From Isoetes taiwanensis (lineage: Eukaryota; Streptophyta; Lycopodiopsida; Isoetales; Isoetaceae): a stretch of DNA of 64,000 nucleotides. Below, piece by piece: positions 10,755 to 22,982 of this stretch. The notes below the pieces were generated by a model, which saw only the letters and a program-made list of their open reading frames with translations, was not told where the DNA came from and did no database searches. The position numbers and the translations under genes were made by a program. The first letter of the stretch is position 1. Each line of letters opens with the position of its first letter. The DNA lies in NCBI GenBank assembly GCA_021234155.1, contig JAJEKV010000169.1:98000-161999 (forward strand), written 5' to 3'.

Positions 10755-13700
10755 CTCCAAATTTTGAACCTCCATAACTTGAGCTACAGAGCTCCAAATC
10801 GCCTGAAATTTGTTACGTTAGGACCGTTAGACAGCCTAGAATCCATTTATGACCTCAAATTAGGATAGAAATGTCGAACCCCATCTCAAAATGACCAAAA
10901 TTGCTCAAACCCTTGAATTGCTTTCCCAAACTGTAGTTTGTTTGTAGATAGAAGCATACCCCATTAGTAGCTCGCAAGTACGCATCTCTCGGCTCGAAGC
11001 TGATGCCTTAGTCCTAGGTAGAAGTGCTCAGGAACACCCCTTTGTTATAGTCATCTAGACCTTAGCATAGCAACCCAAGTCCAACTGTTGGTACACCACC
11101 TCTGCTCGAGCCAAAGGCATAAACCTTGACCTAATTCTGTGTCCTTCTAATAGAGTTTGACTTATATAGCCGCCACATTGACACTCCCTATTGCCAGGAT
11201 ACCTAGAAAGGAGCTAGAGCCTAGAGCTGCCCAAGTCATTCCATGTGTAGAGATTGGACCCCCCCAAACCAACTTTGCTAGGACCTTAGAGTATACCTCA
11301 AACACCATGAGGGCTTTGCAAAACAACCCTCATGTCATGCCATACCACACGTCCTAATGTCCATAGACTTGTAGATTATACATATGTCTCTAGTAATGCC
11401 GCTCGCTCGAGCCATCTTGCTTGCTTATAGAGCCCAGAATATTGTAGGAGAGCCCTTCAAGTAGACTCTAGGATACACGAGCGTTGCTTTCGAAGGACGG
11501 GGCCAGAGCCACAGACGAGCTAAGGGCGCAACTTCTTGAAGACATCAAGGTCCCAGCCAACGCACAAACAGATAAGGAGAGGAGACCGAAAAGGCAGACC
11601 CAAGAGGGGAAAGCACAACGACAAACACCTCAACCGACAAACGAGTAGAACAGGACACCACCGACCTATCATCAATCTCCATCAAATGGGAAGAATATTG
11701 GTAACCAACGGCACCAAGAATGTTCTAGATGTCAACCTCCCGGCTACCACGTCCACGAGCTCACATCAGAAAGAGGACCTCAACGCCTTCACCAACTCGA
11801 CGCACATGAGTTTCAAATGGAAGAACGCGAGACAACAAAATACAGGTACAGGAAGATGTTAGGCATCGATGTCGCGTTAGCATCACGAGCTAGGGCCAGA
11901 GGGCATAATCTTCCGTCGAGGAGACAACTCATGGCGACACAGGAGCGTATAGAAACCGGAGGGAAGATCACCACGACCTTGCAGCCCAGCAGCTCAAGCG
12001 CAACGTCAACAAAAGGAGTAACCAAGCTAGGCAACCACAAAGCACCTAAGGCTGACCAAGATGAGCCTCCAGCTCCCTTGCACGAGCAGGAGAACTTTCA
12101 TCCGTTCCAAAAAGTAGGAGACCATGAGAGGGAGGAGACGCATATCAAGGAACATTTCCGACTCAAGGCCTCAGACAGCACTAGGGGCAAGACCAAGGAG
12201 GAGAATATTCTGCTCAAACAGGAATTCCGGACCCAGGAACACCTAGAAACCAAAGGAAGGACGGCTTTACTACGTCAGCCAAGGAGTGCGAGACTCGAAT
12301 GGTTAGGACCCAAAGGACGGAGGAGACGACCTAGCCAGCAGGTACAAATCATGCAAAGGCGACCGTATGAGCCATGGTAGGGGCAATGGAGATGACCACA
12401 CTTCCGTGCACACAGAGAGCCACCTCTAATGAAGCAAAGCCCAAGCAACAGAGTCGCACTCGTAAATTCAACCCGCGGGATTGACAATGCCTGCCTACCG
12501 ACCACGATCTCAGAGCTTCGAAGACATTCAAGAATGCCCGACTGCAACAGCCAGGTGACCCTACTCAAGCTCGATCAATGGCACCGCAATCAGCAATCTT
12601 GCAACAACACACCGCATGTAGGGACGTGAGCGGTTACCGCATTCCTCGCGACGAACATACACAACAAGGAGGAGCATCTTTTTCAAGGGATCACATCGAC
12701 GAACACTGTTCGCAACTTGAGGTGATCAGCTCGGATCAGACATAAAGCTCAACAATAGTAGCAGCATCTCAAGGAATCCCGGAGTCAACCAGAACAAAGA
12801 AGATGCAGCAAAACCGAAGGATCAAACGCGATCGAGGAAGGGAAACCTAAAGGAGTATAAATAATTAGGTAGATCTTCGTAGTTGTTTTGCAAAAGTGGA
12901 TGAATTAAAATCCCAATGTAAATGCGTATATGTCTATTGTATATCTAGGGTGTCCACATATATAGTGGAGAAACATGAGTTTAGAGTCATGTTTTACGGA
13001 TTTAGTGCTTAGATCAAGAAGCTCCTTCACTTCGACTACCAAAGGAGGAAGCAAGGAGGCACAACTATAGCCCAAGATCAAAATGGAAGAGCAACTACGA
13101 GGGAGAAACGACTAGAGGCCAAGCAAACCTTCAACTCCAAACACTTCGGGAAATGCCCTCAAGCAGAAGACTGCTCGGCCACCCAATGTTAGAATAAGAG
13201 ACAACACCGATCATGTCAAGATCATCAACGCGGCACCACCAGACATCGCCGTATGCAAACACTACCTCTTGTAGCAAAGGGCAGCACTTGACGAACTTAT
13301 GACATGAGTGGCCTCAACAATGGAAGGAGGAACACCCCGACATCAACGAGCCAACTAAGAAGGCAACATCTCGACGACCATAATTCCAACTTGTGGTAAT
13401 ATAGGGGGATGTGCTATGACACGTGTATTAGATGGAGATGCACTTACGAAAGGCACCGCGATGAGGAGATATGCCCCCAACAACTAGGTGATGGCTTCAC
13501 AGTACTCCTACCAAGAATTAGAAGAGAAGAAGCCGACCATATCTCTGACATGTGGCACGTCAAACGCCCAAGGTAGAAGCATTCGACGCCTTAACGACAA
13601 GGATAGCAACTGAAGCACCTTCGGCGAAAAGAGAGTTCAAGATAATAGCCAGGCTATTCAACGACAAGAGTATATCTAAGGCAGGTACTTCTTCAACGCA

Positions 13701-16700
13701 AGGGTCAAGCTGCGCAGAGATAAGGATCCATCATCCCGACAACGGAGCCATCAGGGAGGAGAGTCATGATGCCTTACTTGCCAAAGAGACCGAAATGCAT
13801 AGAAGGACAAAGGTCAGGAACTGAAAGATGGAGAAGTGCTAGCAACCGACTTCTTCCACGAGCTTCCCAGAGGCAACAGGAGGATCAAAACTGGCGAGCA
13901 CAATCAAAGTCACCGGAAGGTACCTCAAGACAAGAAGACGGCATAGTGGAACGTGACAACGTCCAAGCCATGTGATCGAGGGGATCAAACGAAGAAGTTT
14001 GGAAGCTCGATGGAGAACCAACTAGGTGAGGCGAGCCGATGACTTGCACGCGGCCTTGCATGCAACTTGGTGAACCCAAGGATGAACGATTCAAAGAACA
14101 ACTGCAGAAGAGAACAACTCCAGAGGAGTATAGCCAAAGGAATCGCGCACAGCCTCAAGAGACGCCTTCAAATAGCTTCAAGTATCATGAAGGGGGGAAC
14201 AATTATTGCCCGAGAACAGGATCAAGAAGCAGACTGAAATGTCGAAGCATCAACGACAAGCACACCTTTAGTTATAATGTGAGGCAAAGTGTGTTGTGCC
14301 ATAGCCGACAAACATCGGAGGGCCCAAGTATATCAACAAGTTACCCCGGAGTACGAGCCGACGTACAAATAGGAAAATATAGATCATCAACACCAATGAC
14401 ATCGCCAGGGAGTAGGTGTGCAACTCGAAGGGAGGCACAAGGGGGACCTAATAGCTCTAGTAGTAATTGTGATTATGGAAGCTATATGTTTTGCATGTAT
14501 AGTTCCCTTGTTATTCTTTCCCTCCCATAGCGTAACAGATCAAAGGAAGAGATGTCATGCAAGTTGCAGGGGTGAAGCAATCAACATCGTCAACACTCTT
14601 CGGGCAACACGATAACGACAAGAGGACTCGACGTATGAGACATCGATGGAGTCGAGGAAACAATATCGGATACAGAGTCGTCCTTTAGCTGCCAAGACAA
14701 AGAGTTCAAGATGAAAGATCTCTTTCAACGGGCGCCACCTTCGTGCTTTTTTGAAAAGCGGCATGGAAGATTTCAAGTGATCAACTACACCATCAAGCCA
14801 CCAGCAATGAGAGGCTTCTAGCGAAACGGTCAACCTCTACTTCAAAGAGCATCCACCGCCAAGGAGACCAAGTATCGAAATTTACTGAAGAACGCTACCT
14901 TGCTCCTTCAAGCAGTAACAAGTGGATGAGCTTCTAGCAAGCTCAAGGATCTAAGGCCACGGGGCCTAGTAGGTTAAATGTATGGATGGTAACATCCATA
15001 TTGGGATTAGAAGGCATTTCCAGATATTCTCGCTGAAAGGATTGCCCCAATATTGAGCTAAGCGTCAACATTGGGAAGGAAATGCATAGGAGTAACTATA
15101 ATTATACACGATTGTTAACAGACATCCAATGTATTGAAACCACTTGGTGAGATTGATCTCCCTCACTAAGAAGGAATCATTACTAGGATAATTGTTGACC
15201 ATGTATAAATCTAGTATCTCCTAAAGAATAATCCAACTGAAAGAAAAGAAGTAATCTAACAAGTCCGGCCAACTTGTTACGATGACATCAATTCGATTGG
15301 TAGGAATATTCCAAGAGTTTAAATAACTAAGAAAGGGGGAATCTCTAGAATAATAAAATAATAGTACATGCAAGGTACATCTAAAATAAGAATTATAGTA
15401 ATCAAATAGTCCTTTGAGACAAAAGGAATTGTCGTCATGACAAAACCTTGTGGTTTAGAATCGTTCTAACTAAGTAGATAACCCATAATTATATTGAAAT
15501 AAATGATAACATAATATGTGCATCCATCTTAGATGGTTATATATGTTAGCTAAGGCTAGTAACTTAATTAATGCTAAAGTAAGAAGCGATAACCTCTTAA
15601 GGGGAGAGAATAGATATGACGCTGTGTGCAATGTCATTGAAGGGGTGCAGACCATTTTCTTTTCAAGAAAGTGGGAGGGCTCAATCTTATGATTGAACGC
15701 ATTTGCAACCAATTGACTAACCCAGAATAGAGTTCACTCCGCAATGGCCGGGCTTAATAGAGCGTAAGATAGATAGATAGATAGCTCAGAGGCCTTCAAC
15801 GCAAGAGACCGACGTAGTAGTGAACTACACCAACGGCGGGAGCAAAACTATGGGAGCAATGAACCACCAAGTCACCTCCAAACTACTCGACGCCGCTCAA
15901 TGAGTGGATGCGCTTTAGCCTTAGGTAAGGTATGCGCATGTATTATAAGCCTTAATGTGTCTTATTGATAAGTTAAATATAGACCCTAATAACCGCATAG
16001 AAATTGTTGTAATGATATGTATCATAGGGAAATAAGTTAAATAACAACGATAATGTGAAGTAGCATGTTAATTAATCCTTCGCAAAGGATGCAATTCCTT
16101 CCAAGGATAGCTATAGGTCCTTATAAATATAAATAGAAAATAGAATTGATATACTTAAGTGCATCTTAGGGATATACTTCCAAGGGTAATGCAGACCCAA
16201 GGAAGAGAATAAGAAGCACATCTAATTCTTGTGTATGATAATTAAAACCCCGCCTATAATACAATAGGTCTAAATCGTGGTTATTGTTTAAATAATCGCG
16301 ATCTAAAAGTCGCTAAATATTGCAAAGATTAGAGTAAATATAATGGTACTATCGGAAGTAATGTATCCGATAATATGATAATGTTAATTCATAAATATTA
16401 CCTTAGGGTAATTATGTTAATCACATGCATTAAAGGAGCCAAAGAAAAATCGGCTCAGCATGTCGATTTGTGTAGATTAATTCTATGTGTAGTTAAGATT
16501 AATCACGCGCATGCAACCTATGCTTGGTATGGATTGCATGCGTTGTTACCGGATGATGAGACCACTACGGTGATCTCTAGGGCGGGTGTAATGTCAATGT
16601 AGGCATGACCGCTTCACCGACGAAAGTGGAAGGTAGATTAGAAAGTCTACTTCGTCCCCACGGAAGTAGACGACCTCGAGAGAAAGGAGGTCATTAAGGA

Positions 16701-17017
16701 ATGCATTGATAGGAAAGGCACCTTTAGCCCCATATATGCTTTGATAGGAGGAATCTATCCTTCACGCCCCCCACGCGAAGGATATCCTCCACGCTGGGCA
16801 ACTAGAGGTGTAGGCATGAGCGCATATAGGCATATAGGCGCCGCCTCCACGGCCATAATGGAAGATCCACCCTCTTCCCACGGAGATTAGCCATGCATCC
16901 ATGTAGATAGGTGGGTGGTCACCATATAACCAAAATTTTTGTAATAATTAATAATAGGTAGTGTCGACCCAGCAGCCAATAGAGCGCCCCGAGGGCAAGG
17001 AGGTCGAACTACGAAGG

Positions 17018-17328
17018 CTTGCAACACAAATTTTGTTATAATGTGTTGCAAGGGATGAAGAGTACCTTAGAAGTGTAAATTTTGTATGAAATTGATAAAC
17101 TTTGATTAACTTAAATGTTGTATTAAGTAAAGTTAATAATTACCTTATGGGATTAAGTTATGATGTGATAAGTTAATTGGATAACGAAATAGTAATGTCT
17201 TAAACATTACCTTAGAGTAATTCTAATAAGTAAGATAGTAAGTAGGCAATTATAGATATTGTAAAATTAATGCAGGATTTTAAGGTGCGAAGACTTGCAA
17301 CACAAACTTTATTGGAATGTGTTGCAAG
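17018..17328. repeat. Duplicated hairpin CTTGCAACACA...TGTGTTGCAAG
   Basis: A perfect 11-bp stem with a short AT-rich loop occurs at 17018-17052 and again at 17294-17328. Both are followed by GAATGAAGAGTA or GGATGAAGAGTA, so the repeated unit is about 276 bp and larger than the hairpin. It lies 300-600 bp before the right LTR. Confidence 0.85.
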
Positions 17329-17620
17329 GAATGAAGAGTATCTTAAATAATAATTGTATATGAAAATGTTAAATTGTGATAAACCAAATGTTGTGATAAT
17401 GGAGACTAATAAGTACCTTGTTTTAATAGAAGTTACGAATTGATAAGTTATTTCATAATATAATAATGGCGTAATAACGATTTAAAAATATTATCTTAAA
17501 GTAATCGTAATAAATGTGTAAGTATTATAGTAGTATATCGTATGCATCAGGTTGATCGCAGTGTTAGAAGATTCCAAGGTGGGGAAACCACGATCTTGCC
17601 GCGGACAAAGATCATTTCAA

Positions 17621-17631
17621 GGTGGGGAGAA
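17621..17631 (+). other. Polypurine tract before the right LTR
   Basis: GGTGGGGAGAA directly precedes the right LTR start TGTGACG. A near-identical arrangement (AAGGGGTAGAA, then TATGACGTTCC) is seen at 38789-38810, which ties that fragment to the same element family. Confidence 0.8.
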
Positions 17632-19437
17632 TGTGACGTTCCAGCACAGTATACGCTCCCAGGACGTATATTGTACTGCCACGTCACGCGTACACGCCAC
17701 CCCGATTGACGTGTACGCCAACGTATAGCCAAGTGGGTAGCCCCTAGGGGGCAACTTGCTAAGAATGTGCATTAGCATTAATGTGCACATTTTCCAATGT
17801 ACACATTAATGTGGGCACACATTTCCATGTGGCCACTTGATGCCAAGTGGGCCATACCCATAGGTGCAATTAATGTGCACATTTTCCAATGTACACATTC
17901 ATTAATGTGCACACATTTCCATGTGAGCACATTTGGGTGCACACATTTCCATGTGGGCACATTTGGCCACCTAGCCCTTAAAGGCAAGTGGGCCCTTTTC
18001 CCAATTATCCCACATGCCTAAAGGGGATAATTGGAAACCCTAGCCACCCCCTTGTCTATATAGGGTTGGAAACCCTAACTAACCTAATTTTCGATTTTAG
18101 GGTTTCAGAACTCTGTTTTGGCTGCCTCAACAGCCAAAACCGCATCCCCTGCACTGATTGGGAGAATTACATCCTTAGTTCCTCGAGATTCGAAAGTTTT
18201 TCAAATAGGATGGTCGAGCTCAGTCGAGGAGGAACCCCTCAAGGATCAGGTATTTGGCCAATTAGATAGTCTAAACCCTATTTTAGGCATTGAATCAGTA
18301 GGTTTAGCCTATTAGATTGCCCATAGCAGCCCTCTAGAACTCTAGATAGCAGATTCTAACTAAAGAACCTAACTCTATGATATAGATTAGATCTTGTTCT
18401 TTAGTTCTTCTGTGATGTACATGGATGATGTATCTCTGTGAACTCCTTGTATTGGGAAGGGGGGTAGAGACCTAAAGCCTTGTAGTTGATGCTCCTAGAG
18501 TAGCCTCTCTAGCACACTATAGATGCGGCCTGCGTACAATAGCCCGCCTGTGTTGTGTTCTTAGGGGTCGACCGGGTTGATAAGGGTGGTCGTGGTCCAT
18601 AGCGGTTGCTCTCTGGATGTAAAGTCTACCCGAGAGCACCGCAGACTAGCGCTTAATACTCGGGGACCGCGTGCACCGAAAGTATGAGTTCGACACCCGC
18701 TGGGGATAAGAAGCCGCGTGCTCGGCGGCGGTGCCACCAGGATTTCAGCCGAGGTCCCGTGGTGCGCTGGTTGTGCTGGCACGGGGCTGGACCGGTCGCG
18801 TGGTGGTAGTTCCCTTCAAGTGGGTTAAAGTCGAGTACGGACAGTTGGTGTCCTCTAGTCTGCCTGCTATGGCATTGATCATCTGGTGGGAGAGAAACCT
18901 CCCTACCTGCCTCATCGGGTCTGGGGAGATGTAACCTGGCTATAGCCCCTTTGGCTATGATCCCAAAGCTACGGTCCAACCCCGGTTCTTCAACCTATCC
19001 GCAAAGTGTACGCAGGGAGGGGCGGATGGAGTGGACAACCCTAAGCCATGTTCATGTGCCAGCCAAATCCCTTGCCATGAATTCTGTCTGCAATGAACTC
19101 TGGAGACCCAAGCCGTCGGTCATCCCTTTGAGTCTGAGCCTTGGGTAGGATTCCCCATGTGATGTGCTGATCTTTGTCTATGCAGATATGTGCAGGGCCA
19201 TCCTTCGTGATGGTCATATGATATTGATGTATGTGCTACTGACATGTATGTTTACGCTTCAGCAGCTAGGTAGGCCCCGAGGGAGATTGGGTGCAATGAC
19301 CCTTCCACTCTTCCCATCGAACCCGCCACGGTTGCAAAGGTCATGTGGAGGGCCCTGTATTAGCATGGAGCTGGTATGGGGGATGAACTCCTGTTTGTGT
19401 ACGGTGAGGGCACCGTATACGAGTAGGGGACGTCACA
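17632..19437 (+). repeat. Right LTR (1806 bp)
   Basis: It matches the left LTR from TGTGACGTTCC to GACGTCACA. The TATA box is at 18057-18062. Differences from the left copy include many one- or two-base indels as well as substitutions, so the insertion is not recent. Confidence 0.9.
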
Positions 19438-19442
19438 AAGGA
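19438..19442. repeat. Target-site duplication AAGGA (right)
   Basis: It matches AAGGA at 7661-7665 exactly, directly after the terminal CACA of the right LTR. Confidence 0.9.
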
Positions 19443-19652
19443 CAACATGGCAACTGGGTCGACGATTCCACCTTCGGAATAGAAAGAGGCACAGCAATTC
19501 CGCTCAAGCGGTCACCAGCAGGTAAAAATCAATCAGAACTCCCAGTTGCCATGTTGTGGCGGCATGGAATGTGGTCGCAGATTCCAGACCCGCTCCCGGC
19601 TCCCGCCGGTCGCGGGGCCCCTGGAATCTGCTTCCCACATTCCATGCCGCCA
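19442..19652. repeat. Two adjacent foldbacks just outside the right LTR
   Basis: First foldback: ACAACATGGCAACTGGG near 19443-19459 pairs with CCCAGTTGCCATGTTGT near 19541-19557. Second foldback: GGCGGCATGGAATGTGG..CAGATTCCAG at 19558-19587 pairs with CTGGAATCTG..CCACATTCCATGCCGCC at 19621-19651. The second loop is very GC-rich (CCCGCTCCCGGCTCCCGCCG) and can itself pair. The pair looks like MITE-type or other foldback DNA. Confidence 0.8.
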
Positions 19653-19744
19653 TACATTATCTCTGATATCATGTGAAGCATTTGAAAAAATAATTTCATT
19701 ATTAGATGACGTTTCAATCCACCGTTACTTTATATCAAGCGATC

Positions 19745-20100
19745 AAAGGCGCGGGATACTTTTACCCTGGCTTCGGGGGTCCCCGAGGTGTGATCTCGGA
19801 GGACGGGATCCCCAAGTGGTGTGATCTCAGTTCTCCCTGGATCTGCCACAGAATCGGATGGGATCAGTTCATAGCTGATCGGAATCAGGTGGGCGAGAGG
19901 AGTAGGTAGCAATGGAGAAAAGTAGAGCGAGCACCGCTGTGATGGCCTCACTCTAATCTGACAAAAAGAATCTGCCAAAACTGCGCAGTAAGCCATTAAC
20001 TGTGCAATTAACTATGGGATTCCGGAGGAGGAGATCTCGCATGGGGATTTCGGAGGACGAGATTCCACCTCTGGGATCCCCGAAACAAATCCGCAATCAA
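19745..20100 (+). repeat. GGATCCC/GGATTCC-rich dispersed repeat (plus copy)
   Basis: Runs such as GATCTCGGAGGACGGGATCCCC and GGAGGAGGAGATCTCGCATGGGG, plus GGATGGGATCAG..GATC.GAATCAGGTGG, recur on the minus strand at 56940-57400 in the same order. The block is GC-richer than its surroundings and shows no coding potential. Confidence 0.65.
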
Positions 20101-20779
20101 AAATCTATATAAATTTCCTAGAAGAGATGTATTCGACTCACTTACTTGATGGGATCTATCATAAAGTGCACCCTATTGTAGTTATGGATCTTGCTTACTT
20201 TGTAATGAATTGGTATGACATCAGCTTTGGTTGTCCTATATTCTTAATTCATGCTATTTTAGGCTTATTTAGAAGACCAATTAAGCTTTTGTTGTCTTAA
20301 AGAATCTTGATTTTATGTCAAATGTATAGTGCTTGCTTATCCATATAACACGTACCTATTGTTCCAAGTTCAATAGACAATAGTCAGACCGTCACTAAAG
20401 TAGATAATCATTTAAGGAGAAGATATTTTTAGTAAAGAAGTATTATCTTGTGGCTTATTCGTGCCCGTGCTCGGTACTCAATGTCGATCATGATTATTAG
20501 GAATATAAAACAAGATGCTTGCAATTGTTTACTAATTGCTTGATTAGTAAAATGTGATGGCCACTCCCTAACTTTGCAATATACATCTCAGTCTAGAACC
20601 TATTGGGTGGACTGGCATCTCACATTATACATGTCAAAGAAAGATTTAACTATGTTTAAAAGCTACATATACTTCAAGATATGTAAACCTACGCTAAAGT
20701 AGACGTATTTTCTGAAATAAAAGAAAATAGAAGCACATGGGCTTCAACTAAAAAAAACTATAAAGTTTGCACAATTAAT

Positions 20780-20960
20780 TGCGTATTGCGCAAGGGCACT
20801 CTCCCAAAGATTGGGAGTAAGATTTTGATATGGTATTGTATGCAAAATGTATTCTCCCAAAGGTTGGAAGTAAGATTTTGGTATGGTATTGTATGCAAAA
20901 TCGTATGGAGAGGGGTTTTTTAGGAGATTGATGTCAAGTTTGAGGAGCTTAATTTCATGC
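20780..20960. repeat. Short tandem duplication (about 65 bp)
   Basis: TCTCCCAAAG.TTGG.AGTAAGATTTTG.TATGGTATTGTATGCAAAAT occurs twice in a row (from about 20800 and from about 20860). It is related to the single copy near 2710-2740. Confidence 0.75.
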
Positions 20961-21639
20961 ATGTTTCTTTGGCACTTTTTGTTTCAATGATTGAAGGAAG
21001 AATTTTTTTGGGACGATATTTAGAAAATGACTTCCGATCTGTGATCTGCATGCCTGGTGCAGTTGATGCGGTCGGTGATTTCAAGCTACAAGGCATCCGA
21101 GAAAGAAAACATATACTTATGGTATGGCAACGTCCTGGAACCTCGGTGGAGTGGGATGAAGTCGACCCACAAAGCGCAAACGACTGCCCGCCTCAGTGGG
21201 AAAGAAAAATCAGAGCATCAAGCTATGGCTGCCATCAAGCCATGGCCAACAGAGAATAGGTGAAAGCCCTGTGAAATCTTAGTTTATGTGTCTTGTTGTG
21301 TTATTGGTGTTGTTTCATCATCACAGATCTAAAACCCGTTGCAAGGGTCCGCTCGTCACGGAGGTAATCGAGAACAAGCCCTAGAGTCTATAACCAATAT
21401 GGAGGTTAAGCCACCTCCTATACCAAATGTGACAAAAAGGTGTAGTTAGGCATTAGACATGCATGTTAGGCATGATAGAATACAAATCTCATGGCCATTA
21501 TGGGAGAAGCATCCTCCCCTTACACCGAAGAAATCTGGCATTATGTAGTACTAGTTATGGTGCCCAGCGTTGCCGGGCTTAGTAACAATTTGAAAAGGTG
21601 GCTGTTTAATACTAAGAAAATATTTGGAGCATGAAAATT

Positions 21640-22250
21640 TGCTTTCTAAGTTGTAGGAGCAATAATAGAGCATTCTGGACTGGAGGCTCTATTAAACTAT
21701 CAAGGATGGAATCAATATTGTATGCTTTTGTCGAACTGCCTAATCCTTTGGAAATAATACATCAAAGCTATTACCAAATGTTAAGAATGACTCAATTAAG
21801 CTATTTGGATCTATTTGGGATGTGTCTTTTCTTGAATGATTTTGTACTCGATTCTACGTCATAGGCTACTATATTGATTATGAACTAAACCTCTTTCTCT
21901 TGGCTTTGTACGCCTTCAAACCTTGGAGGTGCCCAAAGTGTAGATGAGCTAGCGTTCAAGATAGATGGAAAAAATTCAGATTATTTCGATAGCATTTTTT
22001 GGATCTATGCCCCTATTAAACTTTCAAGGATGGGAGCAATATTATATGTCTATGTCAAACTGCGTAATCCTTTGGAAATAATGCATTGAAGCTATAACCA
22101 AATGTTAGGAATGAATCAATATTAAGTTGTTTGTTTCTCCAGTTATTTGGATTTCTCTTTGCTTTCTACAACTTCAAAATTGAAAGGTGCTCGAACCATA
22201 GATGAGTTAGCAATTTAAGATAGATGGAAAGAATTGACATTATTTAACTA
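21640..22250. repeat. Diverged direct duplication of about 320 bp
   Basis: The block from about 21685 (CTATTAAACTATCAAGGATGG..AATATTGTATG) recurs from about 22010 (CTATTAAACTTTCAAGGATGG..AATATTATATG). Both continue through TAATCCTTTGGAAATAAT and GCTAT.ACCAAATGTTA to a shared GATGAG.TAGC end. A 27-bp duplication (ACTATGGGAACATAATACAG) lies just after, at about 22246-22300. No coding frame is shared. Confidence 0.7.
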
Positions 22251-22921
22251 TGGGAACATAATACAGATAATATAACTATGGGAACATAATACAGATAACA
22301 CAACATCAACGTGGTTCATTGGTGCATTGTTTTATTTGCAGTTCGTTTCAAATATGTTTCACAAAGAGCATATTAAAAAGTTGGATGGATGCATAATTAC
22401 AATACGCATAAAGGTAGGTGCCTAAAGTTTGAAGTCTACACTTGAGATCAAATTGCTTTATTTGATCAAGTCCATTGTGCTAGCAAGTCAAGCAAGGTTA
22501 GCCCATACTTGTAAATGTAAAGAACGAAAAGTGCCATATCATTCATTTTGAAAGAGCATCATGTTACTCAAAAAATGCAAATTGTCACTTTAAAAGTGCA
22601 AAACAATAGTCCCAATCAAGTCAAAGACAATAGAAATGGCAATGGAAAATATCATAAGGGCATTTGATTCTATTTGATGACTCCTTAAGGAGCAATGTGA
22701 TTCTTCGCCTTGTTTTCAGCTGACATATTGTCAAAGGAATTGAATGGAACGCATAAGAAACAATACCAATTTTAAAGCATCAAATTACTCGTGGTTGGAT
22801 CATCTTACAAATACATAACACAATTTCCTCTGTTTGCTTTCTATATTTGAAATTGATGATTCATCTTTAGAAAAACATCTCAGATGATCACAACTATTGA
22901 GCACCAAATAACTTTAACTCG

Positions 22922-22947
22922 TCAAAAAAAAAAAAAAAAAAAAAAAA
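22922..22947. repeat. Poly(A) run
   Basis: A run of about 24 A follows ACTCGTC and precedes CACGTGC. It may be the tail of a retroposed fragment, but I find no flanking duplication. Confidence 0.5.
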
Positions 22948-22982
22948 CACGTGCATTCTTAGATGGTCATTGCCGTGCCATG

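Larger units (their letters stand above)
9491..17620 (+). other. Interior of the LARD-like element, no recognised coding domain
   Basis: The first part has hairpin modules (9673-9742, 10489-10555, 10688-10754). From about 11500 to 14900 the plus strand is rich in GA and AAC and gives basic open frames, for example 11817-12380 with 187 residues rich in R, K, E and Q. None shows a gag zinc knuckle, DTG/DSG protease, YxDD or integrase signature. From 15000 to 17600 the DNA is AT-rich, with a duplicated hairpin at 17018 and 17294. I see no expressed gene here. Confidence 0.6.
7666..19437 (+). mobile_element. 11.8-kb LTR retrotransposon without recognisable coding domains (LARD-like)
   Basis: Two direct repeats of about 1.8 kb (7666-9478 and 17632-19437) each begin TGTGACGTTCC and end CACA. 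They are flanked by the 5-bp duplication AAGGA (7661-7665 and 19438-19442). A degenerate primer-binding site (GGTATCGAGC) follows the left LTR and a purine run (GGTGGGGAGA) precedes the right LTR. The 8.15-kb interior holds no reverse transcriptase, integrase, protease or zinc knuckle that I can recognise; its open frames are short and basic. Long LTRs with a long non-coding interior fit a large retrotransposon derivative moved by an autonomous partner. The alternative is an autonomous element decayed beyond recognition. Confidence 0.9.

Noticed and set aside
11536-14530. Long basic open frames as possible gag or a novel protein
   Set aside because: They are in several frames on a purine-rich strand, without zinc knuckle, protease or conserved blocks; composition alone explains them.
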